Positions 34,042-43,036 of a DNA stretch of 64,000 nucleotides are shown one piece after another; the stretch's first letter is position 1; every line of letters begins with the position of its first letter. The translations under genes were made by a program, and so were the position numbers. The notes beneath the pieces are model-generated. The model had not been told where the DNA came from. It ran no database searches and was given only the letters and a program-made list of their open reading frames with translations. This DNA comes from Streptomyces lydicus (GTDB lineage Bacteria > Actinomycetota > Actinomycetes > Streptomycetales > Streptomycetaceae): assembly GCF_001729485.1 (NCBI RefSeq), contig NZ_CP017157.1, positions 1,426,001 to 1,490,000 on the forward strand, given 5' to 3'.

Positions 34042-34114
34042 GGGGCTATAGCTCAGTTGGTAGAGCGCCTGCATGGCATGCAGGAGGTCAGGAGTTCAAT
34101 TCTCCTTAGCTCCA
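34042..34114 (+). tRNA. tRNA-Ala (GGC), copy 2
   Basis: It is identical over 73 nt to the tRNA at 31505-31577. The 15 bases upstream (AACAAGACCTG) also nearly match copy 1 (AACAAGACCCG), while the 3' flank differs, so the duplication covers the tRNA and a short leader only. Confidence 0.97.
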
Positions 34115-34120
34115 CAGAGA

Positions 34121-34154
34121 CAGAGCGGGCCGTCCGTATGGACGGCCCGCTCTG
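34121..34154 (+). terminator. Terminator of tRNA-Ala copy 2
   Basis: CAGAGCGGGCCGTCC (34121-34135), loop GTAT, GGACGGCCCGCTCTG (34140-34154) is a perfect 15-bp stem. Confidence 0.85.
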
Positions 34155-34474
34155 CTGCGTGGCCCTGGGGGCCGCGGGGGGTGGCTCTCCCCAGGGGTGG
34201 GCGGTTCGTCCCGGGTTGAGGCGATATCCGGTCAACGGTCTGTCCGCTATGGCGAGTTGACCGTCCGGTTCCTGGTGATTCCTGGCCAGTCCTTGCCGTT
34301 CCTTGGTCTCTTCTTGGTGATCGCATGCCCCTGACATGAACGGTTCACCGAAAGAGTGGCGGATCGCGTGAGCGTCACATTCAACGCATGCACCGCTCGT
34401 GAGGTGCCGCGCCCCGCCGCGCCGGCGCACCGCGTCACCCCGCAGCGCACCGCATCGCCACAGCAGGGGGTTAC
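34155..34474 (+). promoter_or_regulatory. 320-bp upstream region of the S53 protease with an inverted repeat
   Basis: No gene is seen. CGGTCAAC (34229-34236) and GTTGACCG (34256-34263) form a perfect 8-bp inverted repeat with a 19-bp spacer, a candidate operator. The stretch 34264-34340 is relatively AT-rich (TTCCTTGGTCTCTTCTTGG) and may hold the promoter, but no -35/-10 pair is clear. The protease ATG is preceded by GGGGG. Confidence 0.4.
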
Positions 34475-36433
34475 ATGAGATCAAGCCGCACCAGAACACC
34501 GCGCGCCCGCGCCGGTCTGGCCTGGGCAGCGACGCTGCCGCTGGTCGCCGGGACGCTCGCGCTCGGGGCGCCCGCCGCCGACGCCGCGGGGCACGACGGG
34601 GGCCGGCACGTGCTGCAGGGCACCAAGCCCCTGTGGGCGACCCGGCAGGCCGACCGGGGTGCCACCCCCGACGCCACGGCCGTCAACGCCCGCGTGTACC
34701 TGGCCGGCCGTGACGCCAAGGGCCTCGCGGACTACGCCAAGGCGGTGTCCGACCCGCAGTCCGCCTCGTACGGGAAGTACCTGAGCCCGGCCCAGGTGCG
34801 CGCCCGGTACGGCGCCACGCACGACCAGATAGCCAAGGTGACCGACTGGCTGAAGAAGTCCGGCCTGAAGGTCACCGGCACCACCAACCGCTACGTCACG
34901 GTCCAGGGCGACACGGCCGCCGCCGAGCGCGCCTTCGCCACCGACCTGCACAACTACCTCAAGGGCGGGCACACTTACCACGCGCCGTCCACCACCGCCT
35001 CCGCGCCGGCCTCGCTGGCCGACGCGGTGCTGACGGTCACCGGCCTGGACAACGCGCCCAAGCTCGCCAAGCACCACTCCGGTGAACTGCCGCCGCCGGA
35101 GGGCGTCTTCCGCAACTCCGGCCCGTTCTCGTCGTACTACGGCTCCCGGACCGACAAGTCGCTGCCGTCCGCCTACGGGAGCAAGGCCCCGTACGCGATC
35201 AAGGGCTACACGGGCAAGCAGCTGCGCGCCGCCTACGGGGCGAAGAACTGGACCGGCAAGGGCGTGACCGTCGCGATCACCGACGCCTACGCCTCGCCGA
35301 CCATCGCCCAGGACGCGGCCAAGTACGCCGCCCGCAACGGTGACCAGCGCTACCGCAAGGGCCAGCTCTCCCAGGTCCTGCCGGACGGCTACACGCACAT
35401 CGACGACTGCGGGGCGGCCGGCTGGTACGGCGAGGAGACCCTCGACGTCGAGGCCGTGCACGCGGTCGCGCCCGACTCGGACATCGTCTACGTCGGTGGC
35501 GCCTCCTGCATGGACGACGACCTGATCGACTCGATCGGCAAGGTCGTCGACGGGCACCTCGCGGACATCGTCTCCAACTCCTGGGGCGACATCGAGGCGA
35601 ACGAGACCCCCGAGGTGGCGGCCGCCTACGACCAGCTCTTCCAGCAGGGCGCGGTCCAGGGCATCGGCTTCTACTTCTCCTCCGGTGACAACGGCGACGA
35701 GGTCGCCAACACCGGCACCAAGCAGGTCGACACCCCGGCGAACTCCGCGTGGGTGACCGCGGTCGGCGGCACCTCCCTGGCCGTCGGCAAGCACGACGCC
35801 TACAAGTGGGAGACCGGCTGGGGCACCCAGAAGGCGCTGCTGTCCAAGGACGGCAGCAGCTGGGCTGGCTTCCCCGGTGCCTTCAACGGCGGCGCCGGCG
35901 GCGGCGTCAGCAAGACCGTCGCGCAGCCCTACTACCAGCGTGGCGTCGTCCCGCACGAGCTGTCCGACATCGCCCTGAAGGGCGCCATGCGCACCGTTCC
36001 GGATATCTCGGCGGTCGCCGACCCCAACACCGGCTTCCTGGTCGGCCAGACCCAGACCCTGCCGGACGGAAAGCTCGGCTACGACGAGTACCGCATCGGC
36101 GGTACCTCCCTGGCCGCCCCGGTGATCGCGGGCGTCCAGGCGCTGGCGCAGCAGGCCCGACACGGCATCGCCATCGGCTTCGCCAACCCGGCCATCTACC
36201 AGCGCTACGGCACCTCGGCGTACCACGACGTCACCGACCACCCGCTGGGTGCCGGCCGTGACCTGGCGGTCGTCCGGGTCGACTTCGTCAACGGCGCCGA
36301 CAGCAGCAAGGGCACCACGACCTCGCTGCGCAGCCTGGGCAAGGACAGCTCCCTGCACGCGACCGTCGGCTACGACGACGTGACCGGCGTGGGCACGCCC
36401 GGCGCCGGTTATGTGAGCTCCTACCGGCACTGA
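34475..36433 (+). CDS. Secreted S53 (sedolisin/kumamolisin-like) serine-carboxyl protease
   Basis: This 652-residue protein has a signal peptide (RSSRTRTPRARAGLAWAATLPLVAGTLALG, cleavage probably after ADA-A near residue 37), a Pro-kumamolisin activation domain (about 45-195) and an S53 catalytic domain. Catalytic residues are visible as E320 and D324 (GEETLDVEAVH) and S545 (GGTSLAAP); the oxyanion Asp should be that in SNSWGD. The calcium-binding C-terminus is suggested by YDDVTGVGTPGAGYV. The enzyme is probably exported and autoactivated at acidic pH. It is monocistronic, with leuS starting 320 bp later behind its own leader. Confidence 0.92.
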   Translation: MRSSRTRTPRARAGLAWAATLPLVAGTLALGAPAADAAGHDGGRHVLQGTKPLWATRQADRGATPDATAVNARVYLAGRDAKGLADYAKAVSDPQSASYGKYLSPAQVRARYGATHDQIAKVTDWLKKSGLKVTGTTNRYVTVQGDTAAAERAFATDLHNYLKGGHTYHAPSTTASAPASLADAVLTVTGLDNAPKLAKHHSGELPPPEGVFRNSGPFSSYYGSRTDKSLPSAYGSKAPYAIKGYTGKQLRAAYGAKNWTGKGVTVAITDAYASPTIAQDAAKYAARNGDQRYRKGQLSQVLPDGYTHIDDCGAAGWYGEETLDVEAVHAVAPDSDIVYVGGASCMDDDLIDSIGKVVDGHLADIVSNSWGDIEANETPEVAAAYDQLFQQGAVQGIGFYFSSGDNGDEVANTGTKQVDTPANSAWVTAVGGTSLAVGKHDAYKWETGWGTQKALLSKDGSSWAGFPGAFNGGAGGGVSKTVAQPYYQRGVVPHELSDIALKGAMRTVPDISAVADPNTGFLVGQTQTLPDGKLGYDEYRIGGTSLAAPVIAGVQALAQQARHGIAIGFANPAIYQRYGTSAYHDVTDHPLGAGRDLAVVRVDFVNGADSSKGTTTSLRSLGKDSSLHATVGYDDVTGVGTPGAGYVSSYRH

Positions 36434-36577
36434 CGCCGGGGCACGCGCGGTACCGCCCCGCCCCGCACGGCCCTGACCGGGCGGCGCGGCGGCAGGAGCG
36501 GGACGCAGCGGGGGGCGGGGCCCGTCTGGGGGTAATCCTCAGCGCGGGCCCCGTACGCCCTGCGGTACCCTGGCGCC

Positions 36578-36616
36578 ATGCGTGCCGTACGCCTTCTGCT
36601 TAGCGGGCCGCGCTGA
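36578..36616 (+). CDS. Leader peptide MRAVRLLLSGPR (leuS attenuation)
   Basis: This 12-codon frame has three consecutive Leu codons (CTT CTG CTT), followed by TGA. A ribosome stalled on the Leu codons would free the downstream segment from its default fold. No good Shine-Dalgarno is seen just upstream. Its position 45 nt before a terminator and 138 nt before leuS fits ribosome-mediated attenuation. Confidence 0.7.
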   Translation: MRAVRLLLSGPR

Positions 36617-36660
36617 TCAGTGCCGACGGTTGACAGACCCCGTCGGAATCGGCGCGGCGT

Positions 36661-36685
36661 CCCCTCCTGTGCGAGGGGTCTTTTT
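36661..36685 (+). terminator. Intrinsic attenuator terminator before leuS
   Basis: CCCCTC (36661-36666), loop CTGTGC, GAGGGG (36673-36678) is followed by TCTTTTT (36679-36685). It is the only hairpin in the window with a true T-run. AGACCCC upstream can compete for GGGGTCT. Confidence 0.85.
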
Positions 36686-36753
36686 GTTTCCGGCGATGCC
36701 GGGCGCGAGGCGCGTTTCCGCAGGCAGAGACGATCGATGGAGCTTTGAGGACG

Positions 36754-39648
36754 ATGAGCGAGACGACCACCGCTGCCGAGGTGGCAGCGCCGCACCGCTA
36801 TACGGCCGCGCTGGCCGCCGACATCGAGGCACGCTGGCAGGACTTCTGGGAGGAGAAGGGGACCTACGAGGCCCCGAACCCGAAGGGCGACCTGGCCGGC
36901 GACGCGGAGCTGGCGGCCCGCCCCAAGAAGTTCATCATGGACATGTTCCCGTACCCCTCGGGTGCGGGACTGCACGTCGGGCACCCGCTGGGCTTCATCG
37001 CCACCGACGTCTACGCCCGCCACCAGCGCATGACGGGCCACAACGTCCTGCACACCCTGGGCTTCGACGCCTTCGGCCTGCCCGCCGAGCAGTACGCCGT
37101 CCAGACCGGCACCCACCCGCGGGTCTCCACCGAGGCCAACATCGTCAACATGCGGCGCCAGCTGCGCCGCCTGGGCCTGGGCCACGACCAGCGCCGCTCG
37201 GTCGAGACGATCGACCCGGCGTACTACAAGTGGACCCAGTGGATCTTCCTGCAGATCTTCAACTCCTGGTACGACCCGGAGGCGGACGCGGCCCGTCCGA
37301 TCGACACCCTGGTCGCCCAGTTCGAGGCCGGCACCCGGCAGACCCCCGACGGCCGCCCCTGGAGCGCGCTGAGCGCCGTCGAGCGCGCCAACGTCCTGGG
37401 CGAATACCGCCTGGCGTACGCGTCGGACGCGCCGGTCAACTGGTGTCCCGGACTGGGCACGGTGCTGGCCAACGAGGAGGTCACCGCCGACGGCCGCTCC
37501 GAGCGCGGCAACTACCCCGTGTTCAAGGCGAAGCTGCGCCAGTGGAACATGCGCATCACCGCCTACGCCGACCGGCTGCTGCGGGACCTGGACGCGCTGG
37601 ACTGGCCGGACGCCATCAAGCTGCAGCAGCGCAACTGGATCGGCCGCTCCGAGGGCGCCCGCGTCGACTTCCCCGTGGGCGACGAGAAGATCACCGTCTT
37701 CACCACCCGCCAGGACACCCTGTTCGGCGCGACCTACATGGTGCTGGCGCCGGAGCACCCGCTGATCGCCGGCGCCGAGGACGGCGACGGCACCGGCTCC
37801 CTGGTGCCCGACGCCTGGCCCGAGGGCACCCACGAGGTGTGGACCGGTGGCCACGCCACCCCGGCCGAGGCCGTCGCCGCGTACCGCAAGCAGGCCGCCT
37901 CCAAGTCGGACGTCGAGCGGCAGGCCGAGGCCAAGGACAAGACCGGCGTCTTCACCGGCGTCCACGCCACCAACCCGGTCAGCGGCGAGCAGGTCCCGGT
38001 CTTCATCGCCGACTACGTCCTGATGGGCTACGGCACCGGCGCGATCATGGCCGTTCCTGCCCACGACACCCGCGACTTCGCCTTCGCCCGCGCCTTCGAG
38101 CTGCCGATGCGCTGCGTCGTCGAGCCGACGGACGGTCGCGGCACCGACGCGGCCACCTGGGACGACGCCTTCGCCTCGTACGACGCGAAGATCGTCAACT
38201 CGTCCGGCGCCGACATCTCGCTGGACGGCCTGGGGGTCACCGAGGCCAAGGCGAAGATCACCGAGTGGCTGGCCGCGCGGGGCATCGGCGAGGGCACGGT
38301 CAACTACCGGCTGCGCGACTGGCTGTTCAGCCGGCAGCGCTACTGGGGCGAGCCGTTCCCGATCGTCTACGACGAGGCCGGCGTGGCGCACGCGCTGCCC
38401 GAGTCGATGCTGCCCCTGGAGCTGCCGGAGGTCGAGGACTACTCGCCGCGCACCTTCGATGCGGACGACGCCGACACCCAGCCGGAGACCCCGCTGTCCC
38501 GCAACGAGGACTGGGTCAACGTCACGCTGGACCTGGGCGACGGCCCCAAGCAGTACCGCCGCGAGACCAACACCATGCCCAACTGGGCGGGTTCGTGCTG
38601 GTACGAGCTGCGCTATCTGGACCCGAACAACGCGGACAAGCTGGTCGACCCGGACGTCGAGCAGTACTGGATGGGTCCGCGCGAGGGGCAGCCGCACGGC
38701 GGTGTCGACCTGTACGTGGGCGGCGCCGAGCACGCGGTCCTGCACCTGCTGTACGCCCGTTTCTGGTCCAAGGTGCTGCACGACCTGGGCCACGTCTCGT
38801 CCGCCGAGCCGTTCCACAAGCTGTACAACCAGGGCATGATCCAGGCGTACGTCTACCGGGACAGCCGCGGCATCGCCGTCCCGGCGGCGGAGGTCGAGGA
38901 GCACGAGGGCGGCGTCTTCTACTACGAGGGCGGCAAGGTCTCCCGGCTGCTGGGCAAGATGGGCAAGTCCCTGAAGAACGCCGTCACCCCCGACGAGATC
39001 TGCGCCGAGTACGGGGCGGACACCCTGCGCCTGTACGAGATGGCGATGGGCCCGCTGGACGTGTCGCGCCCCTGGGACACCCGGGCCGTCGTCGGCCAGT
39101 ACCGCCTGCTGCAGCGCCTGTGGCGCAACGTGGTGGACGAGGCGACCGGCGAGGTCACCGTCGTCGACACCGAGCCGGACGACGCCACCCTGCGCGCGCT
39201 GCACAAGGCCATCGACGGCGTCGCGCAGGACATGGCGAACCTGCGCTTCAACACGGCCATCGCCAAGGTGACCGAGCTGAACAACCACCTGACCAAGACG
39301 GGTGGCCCGGTTTCCCGCACGGTCGCGGAGCAGCTGGTCCTGCTGATCGCCCCGCTGGCCCCGCACATCGCCGAGGAGCTGTGGCGCCGGCTGGGCCACA
39401 CCGGGTCCGTGGTCCATGCGGACTTCCCGGTCGCCGACCCCGCCTACGTGGTGGACGAGACCGTGACCTGTGTGGTCCAGATCAAGGGCAAGGTCAAGGC
39501 CCGCCTGGAGGTCGCCCCGTCGATCTCGGACGCTGACCTGGAGGCGGCGGCACTGGCCGAGCCGGCGGTCGTCGCGGCGCTGAACGGCGCGGGCATCCGG
39601 AAGGTGATCGTCCGGGCGCCGAAGCTGGTGAACATCGTGCCGGCGTAG
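36754..39648 (+). CDS. leuS: Leucyl-tRNA synthetase
   Basis: This 964-residue class I synthetase has HVGHP (residues 74-78, the HIGH motif) and KMGKS (735-739, the KMSKS motif). The connective-peptide editing domain (about 250-450) includes [21 protein letters not shown], the threonine-rich editing site, and [19 protein letters not shown]. An Ala/Thr-rich N-terminal extension precedes [17 protein letters not shown]. The anticodon-binding and C-terminal domains are complete. It has a leader-peptide attenuator upstream and a terminator at 39719-39744. Length and motifs are normal for actinobacterial LeuRS. Confidence 0.97.
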   Translation: MSETTTAAEVAAPHRYTAALAADIEARWQDFWEEKGTYEAPNPKGDLAGDAELAARPKKFIMDMFPYPSGAGLHVGHPLGFIATDVYARHQRMTGHNVLHTLGFDAFGLPAEQYAVQTGTHPRVSTEANIVNMRRQLRRLGLGHDQRRSVETIDPAYYKWTQWIFLQIFNSWYDPEADAARPIDTLVAQFEAGTRQTPDGRPWSALSAVERANVLGEYRLAYASDAPVNWCPGLGTVLANEEVTADGRSERGNYPVFKAKLRQWNMRITAYADRLLRDLDALDWPDAIKLQQRNWIGRSEGARVDFPVGDEKITVFTTRQDTLFGATYMVLAPEHPLIAGAEDGDGTGSLVPDAWPEGTHEVWTGGHATPAEAVAAYRKQAASKSDVERQAEAKDKTGVFTGVHATNPVSGEQVPVFIADYVLMGYGTGAIMAVPAHDTRDFAFARAFELPMRCVVEPTDGRGTDAATWDDAFASYDAKIVNSSGADISLDGLGVTEAKAKITEWLAARGIGEGTVNYRLRDWLFSRQRYWGEPFPIVYDEAGVAHALPESMLPLELPEVEDYSPRTFDADDADTQPETPLSRNEDWVNVTLDLGDGPKQYRRETNTMPNWAGSCWYELRYLDPNNADKLVDPDVEQYWMGPREGQPHGGVDLYVGGAEHAVLHLLYARFWSKVLHDLGHVSSAEPFHKLYNQGMIQAYVYRDSRGIAVPAAEVEEHEGGVFYYEGGKVSRLLGKMGKSLKNAVTPDEICAEYGADTLRLYEMAMGPLDVSRPWDTRAVVGQYRLLQRLWRNVVDEATGEVTVVDTEPDDATLRALHKAIDGVAQDMANLRFNTAIAKVTELNNHLTKTGGPVSRTVAEQLVLLIAPLAPHIAEELWRRLGHTGSVVHADFPVADPAYVVDETVTCVVQIKGKVKARLEVAPSISDADLEAAALAEPAVVAALNGAGIRKVIVRAPKLVNIVPA

Positions 39649-39718
39649 CCCTCGCGGGCGGCCCGCCGCGGGCGCACCGGCCCGGCGTGGGCCGTGTTCC
39701 CGGGGCCTGCGGGCCGCC

Positions 39719-39744
39719 GTGGCCCGGGCCTTCGCCCGGGCCAC
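39719..39744 (+). terminator. leuS terminator
   Basis: GTGGCCCGGGC (39719-39729), loop CTTC, GCCCGGGCCAC (39734-39744) is an 11-bp perfect stem followed by AGGGTTTTCCCC. Confidence 0.8.
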
Positions 39745-39868
39745 AGGGTTTTCCCCTACGGGCAGGTTGGGGGTTCGTCAGGAACCCGCAGCCTGCCCGC
39801 GCCGTTTACCGTGGAGAGACAGGGCGCGGGCCACCCATCCGGTCCGCCGACACGTCTGGGGAGACTCC

Positions 39869-40714
39869 ATGGAAGCCGCCGCCGCCATCGTCGGACTGCT
39901 CTTCGTGCTGTTCGTCCTGGCCGGAGTCTTCCTCACGGTCAAGGCGGTGCAGGCGGCCAAGCGCGGCGTGGACCGTACGGTCGCCCAGGCCCGCCGCACG
40001 GTCGAGGACACCACCCTCCGGGCCCGGCAGCTCGCCCAGCCCGGCGTGGTCGGCGAACTGGCGCAGCTGCGGCTCTCGCTCCGTACGTCCATGCGCGCCA
40101 CCCAGGACGCGCTGTACGGCGCAGCCGGCGAGGACGCCTCCCTCAGCGAGGCGATCGGCCTCTTCGAGCGGCTGAGCGCCCACGGCCATGAGCTGGACGC
40201 CGAGCTCAAGCGGCTGGAACGGGAGCCCGACCGGCCCACCATCGCCGCGCGCCTCCCGGAGCTGCGGGAGCGGACGGAACGGATCACCCACTCCGCGGAG
40301 TCGCTGCGGTGGGCCGCCCGCGACCGCGCGCGCAGGTTCGCCGACGACGATCTCGCGGCGCTCAGCGACCAGATCGATGTGGAGGCCGGCGCGCTGCGCC
40401 ACTGGACCGAGGGCCCGGGATATCCGGCCGCGGGCGAACCGGTGGCGGACGGCCGGCCGCGGACGGGCACCGCCGACGGCTCCCCGGGCGCGGACGCCGC
40501 CCGCCAGGGCGCGGCCCCGGAGACGGCCGGCCGCGGCTCCTCCCGGGGCGCGGCCCCCGACGCCCCGCCGGCGATCACCGCCCGGGACCCCCGCACCGAG
40601 CCGGCTCACCCGTGGCAGAAGGCTCCGCGGACGGAGGAGCAGCGGGCGGAGGCCCGGAGGGCTGAGGCGCGCCGGGGGGACGTCCGGGAGGCGGAGGCGC
40701 GGCGACGGGAGTGA
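39869..40714 (+). CDS. Membrane-anchored coiled-coil protein of unknown function
   Basis: This 281-residue protein has an N-terminal membrane helix (AAAIVGLLFVLFVLAGVFLTVKAVQ), then a long helical, probably coiled-coil region (about 30-175; AKRGVDRTVAQARRTVEDTTLRARQLAQPG, LKRLEREPDRPTIAARLPELRERTERITHSAESLR), and a disordered Gly/Ala/Arg-rich tail with repeats of RAEARR. It is not recognised as a named family. GGGGAG lies before the ATG at 39869; the longer open frame upstream reads through the leuS terminator and is not credible. It precedes the DegV gene by 220 bp. Confidence 0.75.
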   Translation: MEAAAAIVGLLFVLFVLAGVFLTVKAVQAAKRGVDRTVAQARRTVEDTTLRARQLAQPGVVGELAQLRLSLRTSMRATQDALYGAAGEDASLSEAIGLFERLSAHGHELDAELKRLEREPDRPTIAARLPELRERTERITHSAESLRWAARDRARRFADDDLAALSDQIDVEAGALRHWTEGPGYPAAGEPVADGRPRTGTADGSPGADAARQGAAPETAGRGSSRGAAPDAPPAITARDPRTEPAHPWQKAPRTEEQRAEARRAEARRGDVREAEARRRE

Positions 40715-40934
40715 GCGGGGGGACGCGTGGGGGGCGCGGCGAGGGGGTGGGGCGGGGCGGGGCGGGGCCCCGGAGAAGCGGCCGGAGCGGGCCGGCACCG
40801 GCCCCGGGAACGGCGGCAGAAGCGGATGACGACGCCGTCCCGCGGGCACTTGGCAGAGCCTTGGGCAAACCTGGAAGATCTTGGGGAGGGGCCCGCACTG
40901 TGCGGCATCCGGTTCCCCGGATAATCTCCAAGTC

Positions 40935-41780
40935 ATGTCCCGCCATGTCGCGATCGTCACCGATTCCACGGCCTACCTGCCGCGGACGGCCATCGAACGC
41001 CACCAGATCACGGCCGTACCACTGACCGTCGTCCTGGGGGACCAGGCCCTGGAAGAGGGCACCGAGATCTCCGCCAGATCGGTGGCCCAGGCGCTGCAGA
41101 AGCGCCGCCCCGTGACGACTTCCCGCCCCGCTCCCAGCGTGTTCGCCGACACCTATCGGCAGGTCGCGGCCGCCGGCGCGCGCGCCATCGTCTCGCTCCA
41201 CCTCTCCTCGGAGTTCTCGGGCACGTACGACGCGGCGGTGATGGCGGCCAAGGAGGCGCCGGTCCCCGTACACGTCGTGGACACCGGCATGGTCGCCATG
41301 GCCCTCGGGTTCTGCGCTCTCGCCGCCGCGGAGACGGCGGAGGCCGGCGGCGACGCGGACGAAGCGGTCGCCGCGGCGGAGAAGCGCGCCGAGGGTACCT
41401 CCGCCTACTTCTACGTCGACACCCTCGACTACCTGCGCCGCGGTGGCCGGATCGGCGCGGCCCAGGCCCTGCTGGGCTCCGCCCTGGCCGTCAAACCGCT
41501 CCTCCAACTGGCCGACGGGCGGATCGAACTGCTGGAGAAGGTCCGTACGGCGTCCAAGGCCATCGCACGGCTGGAGGAGATCGCGGCGGAGCGCGCCGGC
41601 GAGGGCCCGGCCGACATCGCGGTCCATCATCTCGCCGCGGCCGAGCGCGCGGACGCGCTGGCGCAGCGGCTGCGGGAGCGGGTGCCCGGGCTGAACGAGC
41701 TGCACGTGAGTGAGGTCGGCGCGGTCATTGGCGCGCATACGGGGCCGGGGCTGCTGGGGGTTGTGGTGTCCCCGCGGTGA
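40935..41780 (+). CDS. DegV family fatty-acid-binding protein
   Basis: This 281-residue protein matches the DegV family, which binds long-chain fatty acids and, as FakB, presents them to a fatty acid kinase. Landmarks are VAIVTDSTAYLPR at the start, TSRPAPSVFADTYRQ (loop with the conserved TSQPS-like segment), SLHLSSEFSGTYDAA and YLRRGGRIGAAQALLGS. ATG at 40935 is chosen since the domain starts there; GATAAT at 40919-40924 could be a -10. No fatty acid kinase gene is adjacent. Confidence 0.92.
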   Translation: MSRHVAIVTDSTAYLPRTAIERHQITAVPLTVVLGDQALEEGTEISARSVAQALQKRRPVTTSRPAPSVFADTYRQVAAAGARAIVSLHLSSEFSGTYDAAVMAAKEAPVPVHVVDTGMVAMALGFCALAAAETAEAGGDADEAVAAAEKRAEGTSAYFYVDTLDYLRRGGRIGAAQALLGSALAVKPLLQLADGRIELLEKVRTASKAIARLEEIAAERAGEGPADIAVHHLAAAERADALAQRLRERVPGLNELHVSEVGAVIGAHTGPGLLGVVVSPR

Positions 41781-41814
41781 GCGGGGGAGCGAGGGGGCCC
41801 TGTGGGTGACGGAG

Positions 41815-41823
41815 TTGTCCACA
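41815..41823 (+). promoter_or_regulatory. Perfect DnaA-box sequence upstream of comEA
   Basis: TTGTCCACA matches the Streptomyces DnaA box preference. A degenerate second copy (CTGTCCACC) lies at 41833-41841. Both are 50-80 bp before the comEA start. Chance occurrence is possible. Confidence 0.4.
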
Positions 41824-41893
41824 AGTCGCCGGCTGTCCACCGGATTCAAGGCAGCTCAGCGAGATTTCCGCGGGGTGCTTAGCGTCGACGGCC

Positions 41894-43036
41894 ATGAACA
41901 CCTTTCCCGGTACGGGCACCTCGCTCGGTACGCATACGTCGCTCGATGCCCGCACGTCAGTCGGTACCCACACCTCGGCCGGTGCGCCCGCTCCCGGTGG
42001 GCAGACCTCTTTCGGCAGGCAGAACGCTGTCGGTACGCGCACGTCAGCCGGTACGCCGGCCTTTCGGGGTGGGCATCCGTCGCCAGGCCCTGGGCGGGAC
42101 GGCGAGCGGGAGCGCGTACGGGCGCGGGTCGCGGCGATCTTCGGGGACGCGGGTGCGGCGGTGGCTGCCGGACCGCCGCCGCCCGGTCACGATCCCCCGC
42201 CTGACCCGGACCCGGTCCCGGCCACGACCCCGGTCCCGGCGTCCCCGCCGCCCGGCCGGTCCGCCCCGCGGCGTCTCGACGGTGCGTGGCTCGCGTTACG
42301 GGAACGGCTGCCGCTCTGGGTCCAGTTGCGATGCGGTACCGATCCCAAGGCGCTCGCCGCCCTGGCTCTGGTGCTCGTGGTCGCGGTGGGCTTCGCCGTG
42401 CAGCACTTCTGGACGGGGCGCCCGGAGGCCGTACGCGCTCCCGTGGCCGAACGGCCGCGGGCGGTCCGGGGGCCCGGCCCGGGCGGGGAAGCGGCTCCGT
42501 CGCTGCCGCCGTCGGGTGCGGTGTCCTCCGGGGCGTCGGCGAGTGGCCCACCCGTCGGCCGGGGACGGCAGTTGGTTGTCGATGTCGTCGGCAAGGTCCG
42601 GCACCCGGGGATTCACCGGATGCCTCCGGGCGCGCGGGTGATCGACGCGCTTCAGGCCGCGGGCGGGGTGCTGCGGGGGGCGAGCACGCGGGGGCTGAAC
42701 CGCGCCAGGCTGCTGACCGACGGTGAACAGATCGTCGTCGGTGACGCGGGTGCGGCTGCGGGCGCGGGCGCCGGGGGCGGGGGAGGCGCCGGTCCTGGCG
42801 CGGTGGCCGGCGGTGGGGCGCCGGGCGCGGGCGGCGGCCCGGGCGGGCCGGTCAGTCTCAGCACGGCCACCGAGCAGCAGCTGGACGCGCTCCCCGGAGT
42901 GGGGCCGGTCCTGGCCCGCCACATCATCGAATTCCGCAGCCGGCACGGCGGGTTCACGTCCGTGGAGCAGCTCCGCCAGGTGACCGGCATCGGGGACCGC
43001 CGCTTCGCCGATCTCCGCCCTCTGGTGGAGCCGTGA
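41894..43036 (+). CDS. comEA: ComEA-family helix-hairpin-helix DNA-binding protein
   Basis: This 380-residue protein starts with a Thr/Gly/Ser-rich low-complexity stretch (GTSLGTHTS, SVGTHTSAG, AVGTRTSAG), has a membrane helix (about 154-169, ALAALALVLVVAVGFAVQHFW), an SLBB-like domain (about 222-275, LVVDVVGKVRHPGIHRMPPGARVIDALQAAGGV), a Gly/Ala linker and a C-terminal HhH pair (LDALPGVGPVLARHIIEFRSRHGGFTSVEQLRQVTGIGDRRFADLRPLV). ComEA proteins bind incoming DNA at the membrane. A TTA leucine codon (42296-42298, LALRER) makes expression potentially bldA dependent. comEC overlaps its stop (GTGA). Confidence 0.9.
   Translation: MNTFPGTGTSLGTHTSLDARTSVGTHTSAGAPAPGGQTSFGRQNAVGTRTSAGTPAFRGGHPSPGPGRDGERERVRARVAAIFGDAGAAVAAGPPPPGHDPPPDPDPVPATTPVPASPPPGRSAPRRLDGAWLALRERLPLWVQLRCGTDPKALAALALVLVVAVGFAVQHFWTGRPEAVRAPVAERPRAVRGPGPGGEAAPSLPPSGAVSSGASASGPPVGRGRQLVVDVVGKVRHPGIHRMPPGARVIDALQAAGGVLRGASTRGLNRARLLTDGEQIVVGDAGAAAGAGAGGGGGAGPGAVAGGGAPGAGGGPGGPVSLSTATEQQLDALPGVGPVLARHIIEFRSRHGGFTSVEQLRQVTGIGDRRFADLRPLVEP

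Larger units (their letters stand above)
36434..36753 (+). promoter_or_regulatory. leuS upstream region with attenuator
   Basis: This 320-bp gap holds the leuS regulatory leader: a short leucine-rich reading frame (36578-36616), alternative base-pairing (CCGAC 36623-36627 with GTCGG 36642-36646; AGACCCC 36635-36641 with GGGGTCT 36675-36681) and an intrinsic terminator (36661-36685). Upstream of 36550 no gene is seen. Confidence 0.7.

Noticed and set aside
31505-34114. Integrative element bounded by tRNA-Ala direct repeats
   Set aside because: No integrase or excisionase; the similarity covers the whole tRNA and leader but stops at its 3' end, unlike an att repeat.
36736-36747. ATG at 36736 as leuS start
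   Set aside because: Runs into a TGA after two codons; the conserved frame begins at 36754.
36421-39744. Minus-strand frame of 1107 codons opposite leuS
   Set aside because: Shadow of leuS; low-complexity translation without motifs.
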